A stretch of DNA of 64,000 nt from Mortierella alpina (GCA_029449245.1 JANATF010000009.1:1302001-1366000); one strand, 5' to 3'; counted from the stretch's first letter, positions 1-12,306 are shown. Made by a program: numbers and translations. The notes: generated from the sequence alone by a model not told the origin.

Positions 1-2596
1 CTTGTTGTAGTTGATGACCATGTATTCGAGTCGTGTCAGATTCTGAATCTCGACTGGGATGGTGCCATTAAAGTCGTTATGGCTTAGGATTCTGAAATGT
101 GAGAAGAAGGACCCCGTTTTTTTAGTTATTAGTTGTTGGGCGTTGGCAAAAGTAGCATTACAACGACAAGGACATACAATCGTGTCAGACTTAAGAGATT
201 TCCGATTCGAGGAGAGATGGCTCCAGATAACTTGTTGTCTGGCAGCTCCAGCACGCTCAGAGTCTGAAGGTCGTAGATGCTTTCCGGCAGCTCACCGGAG
301 AAGTGATTGTCACCAAGGTTACTGTGCAGTGTTCATTCATTAAAACCACCATTAATGCCACATGGTCAAGTTCACATACATAACATGCCCCTAGACTTAC
401 AGGTATTGTAGTTGCTTGCAGTCCCCAAATTCTTTTGGGATCTGTCCCGTTAGCTCGTTCGCGCGTGCAGAGCTTAAATAACAAAGAGAATTTAGCTGCG
501 TAGTATGCTTGCAGGCGTGCTATCACGAAGAAACAAAAACTTACAATTTAACCAAACCCGCCAACGACCCAACTTCAGGGCCTATCTCACCCGTAAACCC
601 GTTCTGATTGATGTTAATAACTCGCAGTTTAGTCAGAGATGCGAATAATCCCAAGGGAAGCATGCTGTCAAATTCATTATTGGCGATAGATCTAGGCGTA
701 GAGAAGTAAAATGGAATGCCGATGAGTTTTGGGCATGTATGTCTCTACATCACCCTTGAACTATTCTCAGTTTGGAGGGCTTACAACTCAGTCAGCTGCT
801 TTAGCTTCATGATCGAGAGGGGGAGTGGGCCTGTCAAATAGTTGTTCTTGATCACGCTAGACCGTGCAACAGATACAGAGCAAAGTGCGACAATAGGCAA
901 CCAGACAGGGAGAGGAAATTCTAAACGTAAGTTTCGGTGGTACATTTGTTCCTTTGCCTATGACAGAGTAAATCTTACAGCTCTTGAATGTTCGTCATCA
1001 TGGTTACCGCCTCAGGAAATGTGCCTGTTATTTTGTTTGAGCTGACATCCCTAGAAATGACCCCGATATGCATAGAGTAAGAAAACTTGGCGTCAGTGTT
1101 CATATATACTTCAAATGTGATCTCACGCCTTTTTCAAACTGCTGACAACATACAAGCGTTTCAGCCGCGTTAGATTGCCATAAGACTCGGGGAGTTCTCC
1201 TGTGAGTTCGTTGTTGCTAATATCTAAAATCATCAGGTTGACGAGGTTGCCTAACTCCTTGGGCACTGGGCCTTTCAGTCCATTGAATACTAAATGCCTG
1301 AGAGGCCATTTGAAACAAATGCAGAGAAGCAGTATTTAGAAGTGAGAACACAGGAAGCACCCCTTCATTATAATAGAACACTCGTTGTCACCAAAAGGCT
1401 TACAGCTCAATAATATACCAATCATCGATCTGCTGCCCTCTACCTCCCGGACGGGTGGTAGTAGGAGGAGCTATGGGAGGAGGTGCTGGTCCATCATCAT
1501 CGTCACCATGGTCGTCATCGTCATGATAGCCATCACCATCCGCAGACGCTCCATCGTCATTGTCTTTATCGGGGTGCCGTCGGTTATCCTTGCCTCCCGT
1601 CCCTCGGCTGCCGCTTCCGTGATCATGCCCACTGCCACCACCTCGGTGAGGATTACGATTATGATAGTTGTAGAAAGGCGATCCTGGTGGTAGATCCCTC
1701 TTTCGTACCGGTCCATGTTGAGCATCAGTTTCAGAGGAGCCAACTCCGTAGCCGGGTAGGGACGCGCGATTGGTGATCAAATCGTCATCGTAGGGGGGCC
1801 ATGGCGGAGGGATGACACCATCAGGCCCGATACAGACCACACCGTACCAACCACAGCAGTTATTGGGATCCATATTCATTGGTGGGTTGGTGGTTGGAAC
1901 AGGTAGCGAGTCAATAGAAGTATCGTCCGTTGAGGGCGATTGCAGGGATTCGGCGGGTGGCGGAAGTTTGTATGAGTTGGAGGGAGGCGGTGGGGTTGAC
2001 GGCGCAGGTTCAGTGTGCCTATTGCCAATGCTTCTTTTGTAGACTCCAAACTTTAAGCTGCCAGTCGTTCCTGCGTCCCGTTGATTGTACCTCGGTGCCT
2101 GCGGTCCTGTAGGGACCGTGACGCTATCAACATACTGCCATCCATCCTGGTTGGTCCAGTCGATCCCTCCAGTGCTGTTGTAAAACTGTCGAAGTATCTC
2201 GCAAGATGTCTTTAGTGGCACATGAACTAGGTTCAACGCCGACGCAGCCCTGTTGTGAGCACGAGCTTCACTATTGGAAGGAGTTTGGAGACTGGGGCTT
2301 GTGTGATGGTATGAAGTCTGGGATCGTATGGTCTGGTTTGAGCTAATACTTGTAGAGCCTTGTTGGATACTTGACGTTGAATCAGTGGAATTTTGCTGTG
2401 GCGATAGCGATAGCGATGGAGGTGGCGATGGTGGATCAGATATAGAAGGGTTTGCATCTGAAGACATGGAGGAAGGGGGAAAGATGAGAGGGTCATGCGT
2501 GGGGTTGACGTCGTCATCTGCGGATGCTGCTAGAGCATGGCAAAGGAAGATGGCAACCAGAGGCAGCGCTATCCTCAACCTAAGGAGTGGTGTCAT
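1..2596 (-). CDS. Secreted plant-type leucine-rich repeat protein (3' end beyond the window)
   Basis: The first exon (about 1,400-2,596) begins with an ATG and a signal peptide (hydrophobic LVAIFLCHALAASA). A Ser/Pro-rich stretch follows, then an LRR N-terminal cap split by low-complexity sequence: GGIDWTNQDGW, about 100 residues later NCCGWYGVVC, then a His/Asp/Gly-rich tail. Short downstream exons on the minus strand encode classic plant-type LRRs, for example LGNLVNLMILDISNNELTGE near 1,160-1,300, an LRR ending GFTGEIGPEVGSLAGL near 545-690, and GTIPVEIQNLTRLEYM near 1-90. The last one runs off the window. Extracellular LRR proteins of this kind are recognition or adhesion proteins; no ligand or kinase domain can be seen here. 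Exon borders between 1 and 1,400 are approximate. Family assignment is secure; function is not. Confidence 0.8.
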
Positions 2597-4229
2597 TCAA
2601 GGCAGCGACAGGTAACTAAAGCGGCCAGGACGTGGTCATTGTATGGTGTGTGTCAATGAGGCAGGTCAGACGAGGCCTTGTCCGCAGATGTAGGCGGCAG
2701 TTTTATATTACAATCTGAGGGCTGCAGAAACGCAGTAGTGGAGATGAACAGCCGTAGTACATGTTCCAAGTTGAGAAAGTGCACTTACTGTTTGCGCGGA
2801 TCATGAATACTGCTTGGGATTATTCTACACAAGCGGCTCTCAATGACCTGTTCTTGTACTTGGATGTTGACGAACCGTGCAGTGGTTCAGGACTGATCTA
2901 TAGGCTTCAAATGCGAGTCTGCGATCTGGTAATGCTAACATGCATTTGTTATGCGGCCTGTTGGAGCATTCATGACAGGATTTTTACCGGTTATAGATAG
3001 TAACCGGTTAGTAACCAGTGGTCATAAGAAACACGGACGCAGTTTCTCTTACAACAAGAGAACCTTACTGTGCCGTGATTGTTTATCCAAGTCAGCCTCT
3101 TTCGCCTTTCGTCACATCTAGTTGTTTGACCCAGCTCAACCCCTGTATCACCGCGTTTGGGCGACTTTCCATCTATTACTTCACACTTCATAATTTGCTT
3201 ACTCAATGGCATGCAATATCCTTTCGTTTGTCTCCATGCAAATTTGCATTAGCAGTGAGCAACGCCCACGAGTGTTGGGGATCACTGGGAGCAATGGTGA
3301 TTTCTCCGATCTATCCTTGCGACAGGGACTGGCGGTCGATTTGAAAGTGATAAATGCTGTTGCATAAGAAGAGTTGACAGACACAGAAGAAGGGAGGCAG
3401 AGAAGATTCTAAAGAGGTTTGATTGTCATCGCTGATATGGAAGGACTTTCTATCAGTATTAAGCAATGGTGCCGTATGGCGACCGGCTGCTGTTATCCCT
3501 TCATCTGTTTTTGGACCATAAATTTTGGCGACTCATCTGCAGAGTCGATTTGTGCACCTCACTCCGCTACATATATCTTTGTCTTCAGCCTACGAAATCA
3601 CGCTACACTCCACGTCCTTTCACATACAGACCTTCGCATAACATGGGTATTGAAGGTGCTTTTCCCTATCTACTCGCAACCTGCCATCGCCCGAGCATTC
3701 TCTGCAACAATACATAGAGTATTACTCCCTGAAACTGTACACAATCGAACAATTGAACAATGCAACAATTGAAAAGCAAACACGACGCGGACACATGTGG
3801 GCCTTGCCGTGGATCAATTGATGCACACGCATCTGCATTATTGTGGTTCACGTCGCCCAACACACCTTTCCTTCCTACCCTAACCAACCGCACAGCACCC
3901 ACCTCACCAAGTTGTCACGCATGCGATCTGGTCTGATGCAATTTTGAGGGTACTTCGCCACTCAGTCTTTCAGGCTGGGTGATGCATCGCAACCTATCCA
4001 TCATCGTACAGCGTATGATGTTGACATCACACTGCCGACCCCCTGAAGCCTTCTATTATGCAGTCCCGCCCTTGTCTGAGGCCTTCTTTCATAGAGCCCC
4101 TCTCGTTCTCTTTTCCCGAGCCCGTACTCATTGTCTCTCCCAGTCTTTTTTGTTACAACCCTCCATCATTCTAAGGTACAGTCTATTTTATCTTCGCCCC
4201 TACTCTCACTCTCGTACCCGCTCTTATAA
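2597..4229. other. Intergenic region, no supported gene
   Basis: About 1.6 kb between the start of the LRR gene and the next supported reading frame. Short open frames on both strands show no recognisable family, codon bias or splice continuity. The right end (about 4,120-4,320) becomes a CTCA/CTCG-rich pyrimidine tract that leads into the next gene. Confidence 0.5.
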
Positions 4230-5018
4230 CTCTCACCTATATTCTCGCCCTCACACTCGTATTCACTCTCACTCAATTCCTCACTCTTGCACTCGCCCTC
4301 ACCCTCATTCCCAATCCTGTCGCTTTCTGAAGCACCATCGCTCCGTTTAATTTTAATTTTTCACCGAGCCAACGCAAACGGTAAGCATAGACACCATAAC
4401 TCTTCTCATCTATAATGGCAGCCAAAATACTATGAGTTAGCAGGATACTTGCTGATATACCGCCCATATATTCCTGGTGACATAGATGGGTATCGTCCAG
4501 TTGTTCCAAGTCCTATCCAAAAGGGTCTACCTCCTGTCGCGGCCGATCTCGCAGAGATTGGCAACAGCACAGAAATCGACGTGGACCTCCTGGACAGTCC
4601 TTTGTTCCGAAATTTTGTAATCGGTCGTATTGTCCGTATGGAGATCGACCGACCGAGCTCTCAAGGCAATGCCGGTGGCGATGTTGGTGATGGAGGTGAA
4701 AGCAGCAGTAGTGCTGGTCCCTTCAGTTTTCGTGGTGGTCTAGGCAATGTTGGTGGTGCTGGTGCTGTTGTCATCAGCTATATCATACCCATATTCGGCG
4801 ATGGGAACCGCACGCTGATGATCCATGTCGAAGGAGGACGCAACACCGAGAAGGATTATGCACATGCGGCGCGAAAGACCAAGTACGACAAGAACTTGCT
4901 CGAGCTCAAGTTTCAACTAGCTGCCATGGAGCGGCGTGGAGGTGCCAACAAGCGCACCTATAAGACCGCGATGAACAAGATTGAGGGTCTTCTCAAACAA
5001 ATCTTTGCCTCCGTTTGA
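4230..5018 (+). CDS. Unidentified spliced gene, 5' end unresolved
   Basis: One frame is open from 4,230 to a good donor at 4,381 (GTAAGC). It continues in frame from an acceptor ending at 4,440 (60-nt intron) to the stop at 5,016-5,018. The joined protein has a Ser/Leu-rich N-terminal part, the segment YIPGDIDGYRPVVPSP, a compact part with alternating hydrophobics (LLDSPLFRNFVIGRIVRMEI, then VVISYIIPIFGDG), a Gly/Ser-rich loop between them, and a basic helical tail rich in Lys and Arg. No in-frame ATG lies in the visible 5' part, so a first exon upstream is probably missing. The strand pattern loosely recalls the small mitochondrial Coa1/Tim21-type fold, but I do not recognise the family. Confidence 0.45.
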
Positions 5019-6393
5019 ACGAGCCGAGCTTCGACGCAGCATGAGGCTGGACTATGGGGAACCCGAATGTCACGATTTGCGCCTGCCACACCGAGGCCGA
5101 TATTTGTATCGCCTAGAGACAGCCAGCTGACGGAGACGAACGCATGGTGGTCACAGCTATTCGGGCCTGCTAGTCTACCGCTCGGTCAAGCGCGTTCCTC
5201 GAGTGATTCTTTGAACAGGCATGTTCGTTTGGTACGATAAAGCGGACGTGTTGGCCTAACTGGAGCTGCCCTACATCGTCGCATCTGACCGTACTTGCAA
5301 CTTTATCCAAGAACAATTAGGCCGAACATCAAGACCCTAGGGATCATTACTAACTGCAAGATCATCAAAAAGATCGCTTCTGGACCGATCGACAACATGC
5401 TCGACAAGTACATCCAACTTGCGACCGTCAAAGTTGGCCACCCAGTGGACAAGACGATGTTCGGTTCATCCAAGAGAATCTTCTTCGACTTGCAGGACAC
5501 TATGTCTACCTCATCCGCAGACGTAGCCAGTAGCAATGATTACGAGACGCAGGTCCGGGAGTTCAACCGCATCAAGGGCATCCGAGCGACTGTGTCGCGG
5601 CAAGCGCGAGCTGGTCGGCCTGGCATCAGCTTCTGCGTGCGCATAGTTTCCAAGCAGTTTCGACATATCTTCATTCAAAAGACAGCATCCTCCACAAGAC
5701 GGAGGTCGACCTGGGCCTGGTTCGAGCGCATCATTACCCTCCCGCGCCTTCTAAAGGACCTGCTACAAAGAGGCGGAAGCGAGCGCTGAGGAAGAAGGCA
5801 AAAAAAGACTCCCAAAAAGACCAAGCCAAAGCTGAGACTGTCAGTGCTGCCAGACGTGAGCCGCAGACGCACACATACCACATGTGGTTAACCTAGACGC
5901 TCCGACAGCATAGGACGATGCCTTGAAGAACTAGAGTGGTACTACTGCTCCGAGTAGGTTCTTCGTCTTGCAGGAGCCGAAGTTACAGCGGATTTTTTTT
6001 TCGCATTGATACATTGACATTAACGCATCATTCGCGAAATAATTGACAGAAAAGACCACGTTCCACAGACATCTGTCGAGAAGTAATAAATCTAGGCTGG
6101 GCAAGGCAGAATAACTTTGCTCCAGACGGGACAAGGGGAAAGGCGGGGGAGGAACGGACAATGGAAGAGGGAAGAGTTCAGGAGTTCCATCGTATAAGCA
6201 GGGATATATTCGAGTTACTTGGTGAGGACTAAACCGAAGGAGATGGCAGGCTATTTGTACATGGCACTCTGTGTCTACGGTATTAGTTACTAGTTGTCAA
6301 GCCTGCGCTTTCGCTACGAGCAAACTGAACGGAATAAGATCAAAATTCAATGGTATACTCTACCTTTGACTACCAAAGCCTTTTTTCATATCT
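5019..6393. other. Intergenic, with one weak open frame at 5,295-5,789 (+)
   Basis: The 164-codon plus-strand frame at 5,295-5,789 starts without a clear ATG context. It is basic, ends in an Arg-rich tail, and matches no family I know. It could be a 3' exon of the preceding gene, a decayed gene, or chance. The rest (5,790-6,393) is AT-richer with no coding signal and probably includes the 3' region of the CBM14 gene. Confidence 0.3.
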
Positions 6394-6880
6394 TCAATTG
6401 TAGGCCGGGTCGCAACCCGCCTTCCACGGACTCAAACATTTTTCTTCAGTGGCGCTAAAGTGCTGTCCAGTTTTGCAGCTAAACTTGGCCGAGAAAAAGG
6501 CACTGCATTTGCTGTACTTTGTACAGTCGTTTGGGTCCGCCACTTTGATTTCATTTATCGTGGCCTCATGTGGGCAATCTGGGGAGCCTGGACCAAACCC
6601 AAACATAGAGACTGAAGTTACAACGTCGTCAGATAGAGAGCCGAAAGCAGGAGCGCCGCGACTGTGGATCGAAGAAGGAACATCGTTTGTTTCTTGTGTC
6701 AGATGATTTAGTCTATCAGGTTGCTGTATCGGTGGGACAGGCTGAGCTGAACGCGAAGATGGACGAAGGAAGAAAAACAAGATAGATGGAAAAAAGAACG
6801 AGGTTGTGAGATTATGAAGTAGTAAGAGAAATACAGAGAAATAACGAAAGAACGTATCGCGCACTTCTTGAGAAGATCAT
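6394..6880 (-). CDS. Small secreted protein with a CBM14 (peritrophin-A type) chitin-binding domain
   Basis: The C-terminal 65 residues form one CBM14 domain: CPHEATINEIKVADP, NDCTKYSKC, a Phe-rich strand, SCKTGQHFSA and CLSPWKAGCDPA. Six Cys lie in the normal spacing for a type-2 chitin-binding domain (three disulphides). The long frame upstream opens only with GTG, so I infer a first exon with ATG at 6,878-6,880 (MIFSRSARYVLSLFL, signal-peptide-like). It is spliced at 6,835 to an acceptor leaving exon 2 at 6,746. The two exons sum to 399 nt, an exact multiple of three, giving 132 residues. The linker is Pro/Ser-rich. A role at the fungal wall or in masking chitin is plausible but inferred. 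The domain is clear; the first exon is moderately sure. Confidence 0.75.
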
Positions 6881-8410
6881 CCCTTCTATGCAAAGCATAT
6901 GACTACCGTACCCCCGTGTTTTCAAAAATGCTGTAGTTCTGCTTTGAAGGGGGCTGGATCTTCACCTATCCCTCCTTTTTTGAAGGACTTTCACACATCG
7001 TAACCTGGCGAGGGAACAGTGGGGATGAATGGGAGTTCCAGAACAGTATGTGTCTGAATCTTTTGCGCATCGTCTGCTCAGAGGACTAAGGTAGTAGGCC
7101 TGATTGAGAGTTAAAGCCCATGCCTTCTTGGGACGAATGGTCTGAACTACACTCCTAAATGGTTGCCTTTTTTGGCATCAATATAGTTCACACGCTTACA
7201 GGTCTGCAATTGGCTCAAGCCAAATATTGAACCCCAGCTTGTCTGACACTATCCCTGCTTGATGTGACGAATGCCATCGGCGTTCATGAGCTGGCTTAGT
7301 AGGCATCACTGGTCTTCATGGTTGGTCGGCTATCTCTTACGTGTGACCATATGACGGGAAAGGTAGGGCATATATGCGACATTGCCATCGCTCCTCCTCT
7401 CATTTCTCTTCTCTTTTCAACACACCCGCTCTCATCATTTCCTCGAAGCATGCTATCCCCCAGCTTGCTTCCCACCATCCCCAGGAGTGCCATCCAGACA
7501 GCTGCGCGCCATTGACAAAGTCAACGTTAAAGCCAGCAATAATGATAAGCGTCTGCCATGCAACCTACATGTGAGGACTTGATAATGTGTCAACAAAACT
7601 CACGCCCATTTTATCTTTATGACATGTTCTAACGCTCCCCAAATGCAAAGGCTTACTTAGCAAAATGGTCTTTTGAGTATAATAGCGCCATTATTATTTG
7701 TTCAATCCAGCTCTATTATGACCTGCGGTGGTTACACCCGTTGTAGACAAGCGCACTTTTGTTCCATTGAATAACACCGCAGTGGGAACTGAAGTGTGCA
7801 CAGTACTCCCATGGTCTGTTGGCCTCAACAGTGCGGGCGAGGGAGCCTATTGAGTCAGGTACATGTACAGTAAAGAGCACAAGCTGCTTTGGTCGATCCC
7901 AGCTTCTTTTGGCGTGTTCCTGCTTAGGGTGCAACGCCCGCAGTCGGGGGACATGGCAGAGCAAGAGCGACAGCGACGAGTTGAGTTTCCCATCACGCAA
8001 CATTGCCCGATCCAGCCAATCGGCAGGCGTGAAACGGGGAGAGCACCTTGAGCGAGAGCCTCGTCTGACTGCCAAGGTGGCTTTTGTGCTCCTTTTTCTT
8101 TTTCTTTTTATGGTTAACGTGTGCGACAGCAGAAGCAGCAGCAGCCAGCAGTACGTGTGCAGAGTACACCCGAATGAATGGATCCTGTATATCAATTGCA
8201 GAGAAGTGCTTTCCTTTCCTTATCCGTCCCTCTTCCTCATTGCTCTCCGCCCCTCCTTCGCCTTCCCCAGCAGTGCCGTGTTCACTTTCCTCTTGGGTGT
8301 CTGCGACTCCAAGCCCTCTCTGTCCTGTGTTTGGCTGCCTCGTTTTCCCATCACACTCGCTGCTCACTGCTGCTCACCGCTGGCTCACCAAGCCCCAGGC
8401 CGTATAAATA
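6881..8410. other. Intergenic region between divergent CBM14 and aminopeptidase genes
   Basis: No family is recognisable in the overlapping short frames on either strand. The last 300 bp are pyrimidine-rich (CTCC/TTCC tracts) and end with a TATA-like box against the aminopeptidase ATG, so this is probably promoter sequence for both flanking genes. Confidence 0.5.
8403..8410 (+). promoter_or_regulatory. TATA-like box directly abutting the first aminopeptidase ATG
   Basis: TATAAATA at 8,403-8,410 is followed at once by the ATG at 8,411. If used as a TATA box, transcription would start 25-60 bp downstream, inside the reading frame and past this ATG. That would favour the next in-frame ATG at 8,693. 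Whether it is used is not known from sequence. Confidence 0.4.
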
Positions 8411-9036
8411 ATGCTGTCTTCCACGCCGCCCTCTCGATTCTCTCTCTTCCTGCCCCTGCTCTTCCTCCTCCTCCTGCTCCTGTCCACGCCTCCCACGCTC
8501 GCATCCGCATCCTCCTCCCCCTTGGACGACCCCCACGACCCCCACGACCTCCACAGCGCCCAAGACGCCGACGTCCTCGCCAACAACTACACCTACCAGC
8601 CGCCAGCCCTCCAACAGCAGCAACACGCCTTTGCCGCACCGCCTGTCGAACCAGTCTCGACCGATCCTGCATCTGCTTCATCTCAGCCCACCATGTGCAA
8701 CAAGGCATCATCCAACCCCAACCGCGTGGTTCTCCCCACCAACGTCACCCCTTCTCACTACACCCTTAGCATCACTCCCGATTTCAAGGAGTTCACGTTT
8801 GGCGGTCATGTTGAGATTGAGTAAGCTACTGCAGGGTCCAATGGGGCGGCGAGATCGGGTGTCTTTGTTTGAGGGTAGTTTTTTGTTCAAGACCGTGTGA
8901 ATATTTTGGTACTCTTGTCCAAATGCAGGTGTCTGCACTAGAGAGGTGAAGAAACAGGAGACGCGTTATTCTTGCGTGATTTTGTCCAATCTCGTGCTAT
9001 TAAAATGCGTTCCGCGGTGCATTTTTTTTTGCTGCT

Positions 9037-9132
<96 letters not shown>

Positions 9133-12017
9133 GAGAGGGAGAGAGAGAGAAAGCAGACAAGGAGAGGCAGAAAAAGACAGAGAAGAGAACGAGAAATAGG
9201 GGCGACTTGTTGAGCCAGCCGGTGGAATCGTTGATAGCGAGTCTCGGCGTGTTGGGGGTTAATTATCCACATGTCATATGTCAATGTCACTGACATCCAA
9301 ATCTACTCGCGCATCTTTGTTAGCTTGACCATTCACGAGGCCACCAGGACCATCCAAATCAACACTAAGGACCTCACGCTGAAGACTACCAGCGTTGAGG
9401 TCGGCGGCAAGACGTAGGTGTTTACATCCACTGCACCGGGTCGAAAATGCACCCGTGAGATAATCAGAAGATAGGGAACGAGGCACTGACATGCCAGTTT
9501 GCTGGACCCTTTTAGACACGAGCCTGTCTCCACCACATTTGACGAGCACCGCGACACCACCACCTTCACCTTCGAGTCTGAGCTCCCCAAGGGCCCTGCT
9601 GTCCTGCGCATCCTGTACGATGGTATCTTGAGCGACAAGATGGCTGGTTTCTACCGCTCCTCTTACAAGGACGCCGAGGGCAACACCAAGTACATGGGAG
9701 TTACCCAGTTCGAGGCCACTGATGCTCGTCGTGCCTTCCCTTGCTGGGATGAGCCCGCTGCCAAGGCCACCTACAGCATCTCGCTGGTCGTCCCCACTGA
9801 GCTGGTTGCCCTCTCAAACATGCCCGTCGAGTCGGTTACTCAGGTCGAGCCTGAGCAAAAGACTGTCAACTTTGAAAAGACTCCCGTCATGTCCACCTAT
9901 GTAAGTGTCCGCTGCAGCGCAAGAGGGATTCAGTATCTGCTAAAGCCCACAGTTTGTTATTAGAAACTGACCTTATTTACTTTTCTGCATCAACATGGTA
10001 GCTTGTAGCTTGGGCTGTTGGAGAGTTTGAGTACATCGAGACCACCACCACCAAGCTGGAGAAACCCGTTGTGTGCCGCGTCTACACTCTTCCTGGCTTG
10101 AAGGAACAGGGTCGCTTCGCTCTCGAGATCACCCCCAAGGTCCTCGAGTACTTTTCCGAGATCTTTGGAACTGCTTACCCCCTCCCCAAATTGGATCACC
10201 TCGCTGTCCCTGACTTTGATGCCGGCGCTATGGAGAACTGGGGCTTGGTCACTTACCGTACTGTTGCTTTGCTCTTTGACGAGAAGACCTCGGATTTGCG
10301 CTTCAAGGAGCAGGTCGCAGTCACCGTCGCTCACGAGATTGCTCACCAGTGGTTTGGAAACTTGGTCACCATGGAGTGGTGGGACCATCTCTGGCTCAAC
10401 GAGGGCTTTGCTACCTGGGTCGGAACCCTCGCTGTCGACCACCTCTTCCCCGCATGGGACACCTGGTCAACCTTCGTGGTCGACGACATGCAGCGCGGTG
10501 TTGGTTTGGACTCGCTCCGCAGCTCTCACCCTATCGAGGTGCCCGTCTCAGACCCTCATGAGATTCATCAGATCTTTGACGCCATTTCCTACTCCAAGGG
10601 AGCCTCTGTCATTCGCATGTTGAGCAACTGGTTGACTGTCGACGTGTTCTTGTCTGGAATCCGTCGCTACCTCAAGAAGCACGAGTATGAGAATGCGACC
10701 ACGGATGATCTCTGGAACGCTCTCTCCGAAGAGTCAAAGATTGATGTGCGCGAGTTCATGAACACCTGGACCCGTGTCATTGGTGTCCCCATTTTGAACG
10801 TGACCGAGACCGATGGCGTTGTCACTGTTGAGCAGCACCGTTTCCTGTCGACCAACGATGTCAAGGTTGAGGAGGATGAGACCATCTGGTGGGTGCCCTT
10901 GGGCGTTCACCCCAAGCCTGCCTCGATCGCCGATCCCAACCAGACGCTCAAGAGCCGCTCGCTTTCGTTTGAGGTTCCTGAGGGTCCTTACCTGCTCAAC
11001 AAGCATTACAGCGGTGTTTTCCGCACCAACTACCCTGCTAGTGCTATTGGTCGTATCGGAAAGGCCATCTTGGAGGGCTCTGACCTGGTTGGATTGAGCG
11101 ACCGTGCTGGATTGGTTGCCGATATTGCGTCCCTGTCGAAGTCTGGACACACCGTCACCAGCAACTTCTTGGACCTTGTTCAGTACTACAAGAACGAGGA
11201 GACCTATGTTGTTTGGGAGCTCCTTGCTGGCCGTGTTGGCGAGATTGCATCCATATTTTCAGAGAACGAACGTATTAACCAGGGCATCAAGCACTTCCAG
11301 CGCAACTTGGTTGACCGCATGGTGGAGAAGCTCGGATGGGAGTTCCCTGAGGGCGAGGACTACCTCACCAGCCGACTTCGTAACGTCATCTTGCGCTCCG
11401 CTGGTCGTGCAGGCCACGAGAGCACTGTTGCTGAGGCCAAGCGTCGCTTTGCCCTGTTTGTCTCGGACCCAGCTCAGGACTCAATCTTGCACCCCTCGAT
11501 TCGCCAGACGGCGTTCGAGATTGTGTTGTCCCAGGGCGGAGAGGAGGAGTTCCGTCATGTTCTCAAGTATTTCCACGCAGCTCCCAAGCAGGACCAGCAG
11601 GTGATTGCCTTGTTGGCTCTTGGCTTTGTGCAGCAGCCCGAGTTGATTGCTGAGGTCCAGGCACTGGCCATCTCTGAGTCTGTCCGTCCTCAGGACATCT
11701 TTTACGTTCTTGCGGGACTTGCAGCCAACCCTGCGTCCCGTCGTCCTACATGGGAGTGGGTCAAGGCCAACTGGAACACTCTTGCTGAGCGCTACAAGTC
11801 GTCCATGTCGATGCTCGGCGCATGTGTCAAGTACCCACTCTCGCAGTCATCGGATGTGGCTCTTATCAAGGATGTCAAGGAGTTCTTTGCCGACAAGGAC
11901 ACTAAGGACTTTCAGCGTGCTCTGGATCAGGCCCTTGAAGGTCTTGATGTCAACTCTGCCTGGGTTCAGCGCGAGCAGGAGGGTCTGTCTGAGTGGTTGT
12001 CTCTGAACAAGTTCTAA
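8411..12017 (+). CDS. M1-family zinc aminopeptidase (puromycin-sensitive/Ape2 type)
   Basis: Removes N-terminal residues from peptides; family enzymes act in cytosolic peptide turnover or at secretory membranes. Four exons: 8,411-8,820, 9,324-9,413, 9,516-9,900 and 10,002-12,017. They total 2,901 nt, an exact multiple of three, giving 966 residues. Exon joins restore family-typical text ([30 protein letters not shown]). The substrate motif GAMENWG is followed by the zinc site [10 protein letters not shown] and, 18 residues on, the third ligand in NEGFATW. The C-terminal ERAP1-like helical domain is complete to LSLNKF. The N terminus has a strong hydrophobic segment ([17 protein letters not shown]) and a low-complexity linker, which suggests ER entry. 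A second in-frame ATG at 8,693, just before the conserved core, would give a cytosolic form. Intron 1 holds a long GA microsatellite. Assignment is very secure. Confidence 0.96.
9041..9151. repeat. (GA)n microsatellite in aminopeptidase intron 1
   Basis: About 110 bp of nearly pure GA dinucleotides with a few GGGA interruptions, preceded by a T9 run. It lies inside the 503-nt intron 8,821-9,323, which is by far the longest intron of that gene. Confidence 0.95.
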
Positions 12018-12092
12018 GGAGGCAGTAGTGCGTCCTTTTCTTTTCTTTCATCTTATACCATCGCCCTCTTGTACATTCCAGCCCGACCGTTG

Positions 12093-12098
12093 AATAAA
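12093..12098 (+). terminator. Poly(A) signal AATAAA of the aminopeptidase gene
   Basis: AATAAA lies 76 bp after the stop codon, followed by a small inverted repeat (TTGATC...GATCAA) and a TATTG short tandem repeat near 12,140-12,160. The remaining 200 bp to the convergent PEX4 stop show nothing else. Confidence 0.6.
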
Positions 12099-12306
12099 GC
12101 TTGATCGCACACAAGATCAACTTTTTGCATGCAAAAATAATATTGTATTGTATTGTATTTTACCTAAGAGTTAAGAATGACGAGGAATGATAGTGTACAA
12201 GGTGTAGTGTCATCCTTTTCTCAGGCTGCATGTTGGTGCGATACCATGACTAGAAGTCGCGGAGAAAATGTTGCTTTGCTCGATAAAAGTAGCTCGATAA
12301 AAATGC

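Noticed and set aside
3979-4350. Arg/Ser/His-rich 123-codon frame resembling a mitochondrial presequence
   Set aside because: It is produced by a CTCA-rich tract and its frame does not match the exon that splices at 4,381/4,440.
8966-9296. Frames encoding long Ser-Leu or Arg-Glu repeats on both strands
   Set aside because: They are translations of the GA microsatellite inside an intron.
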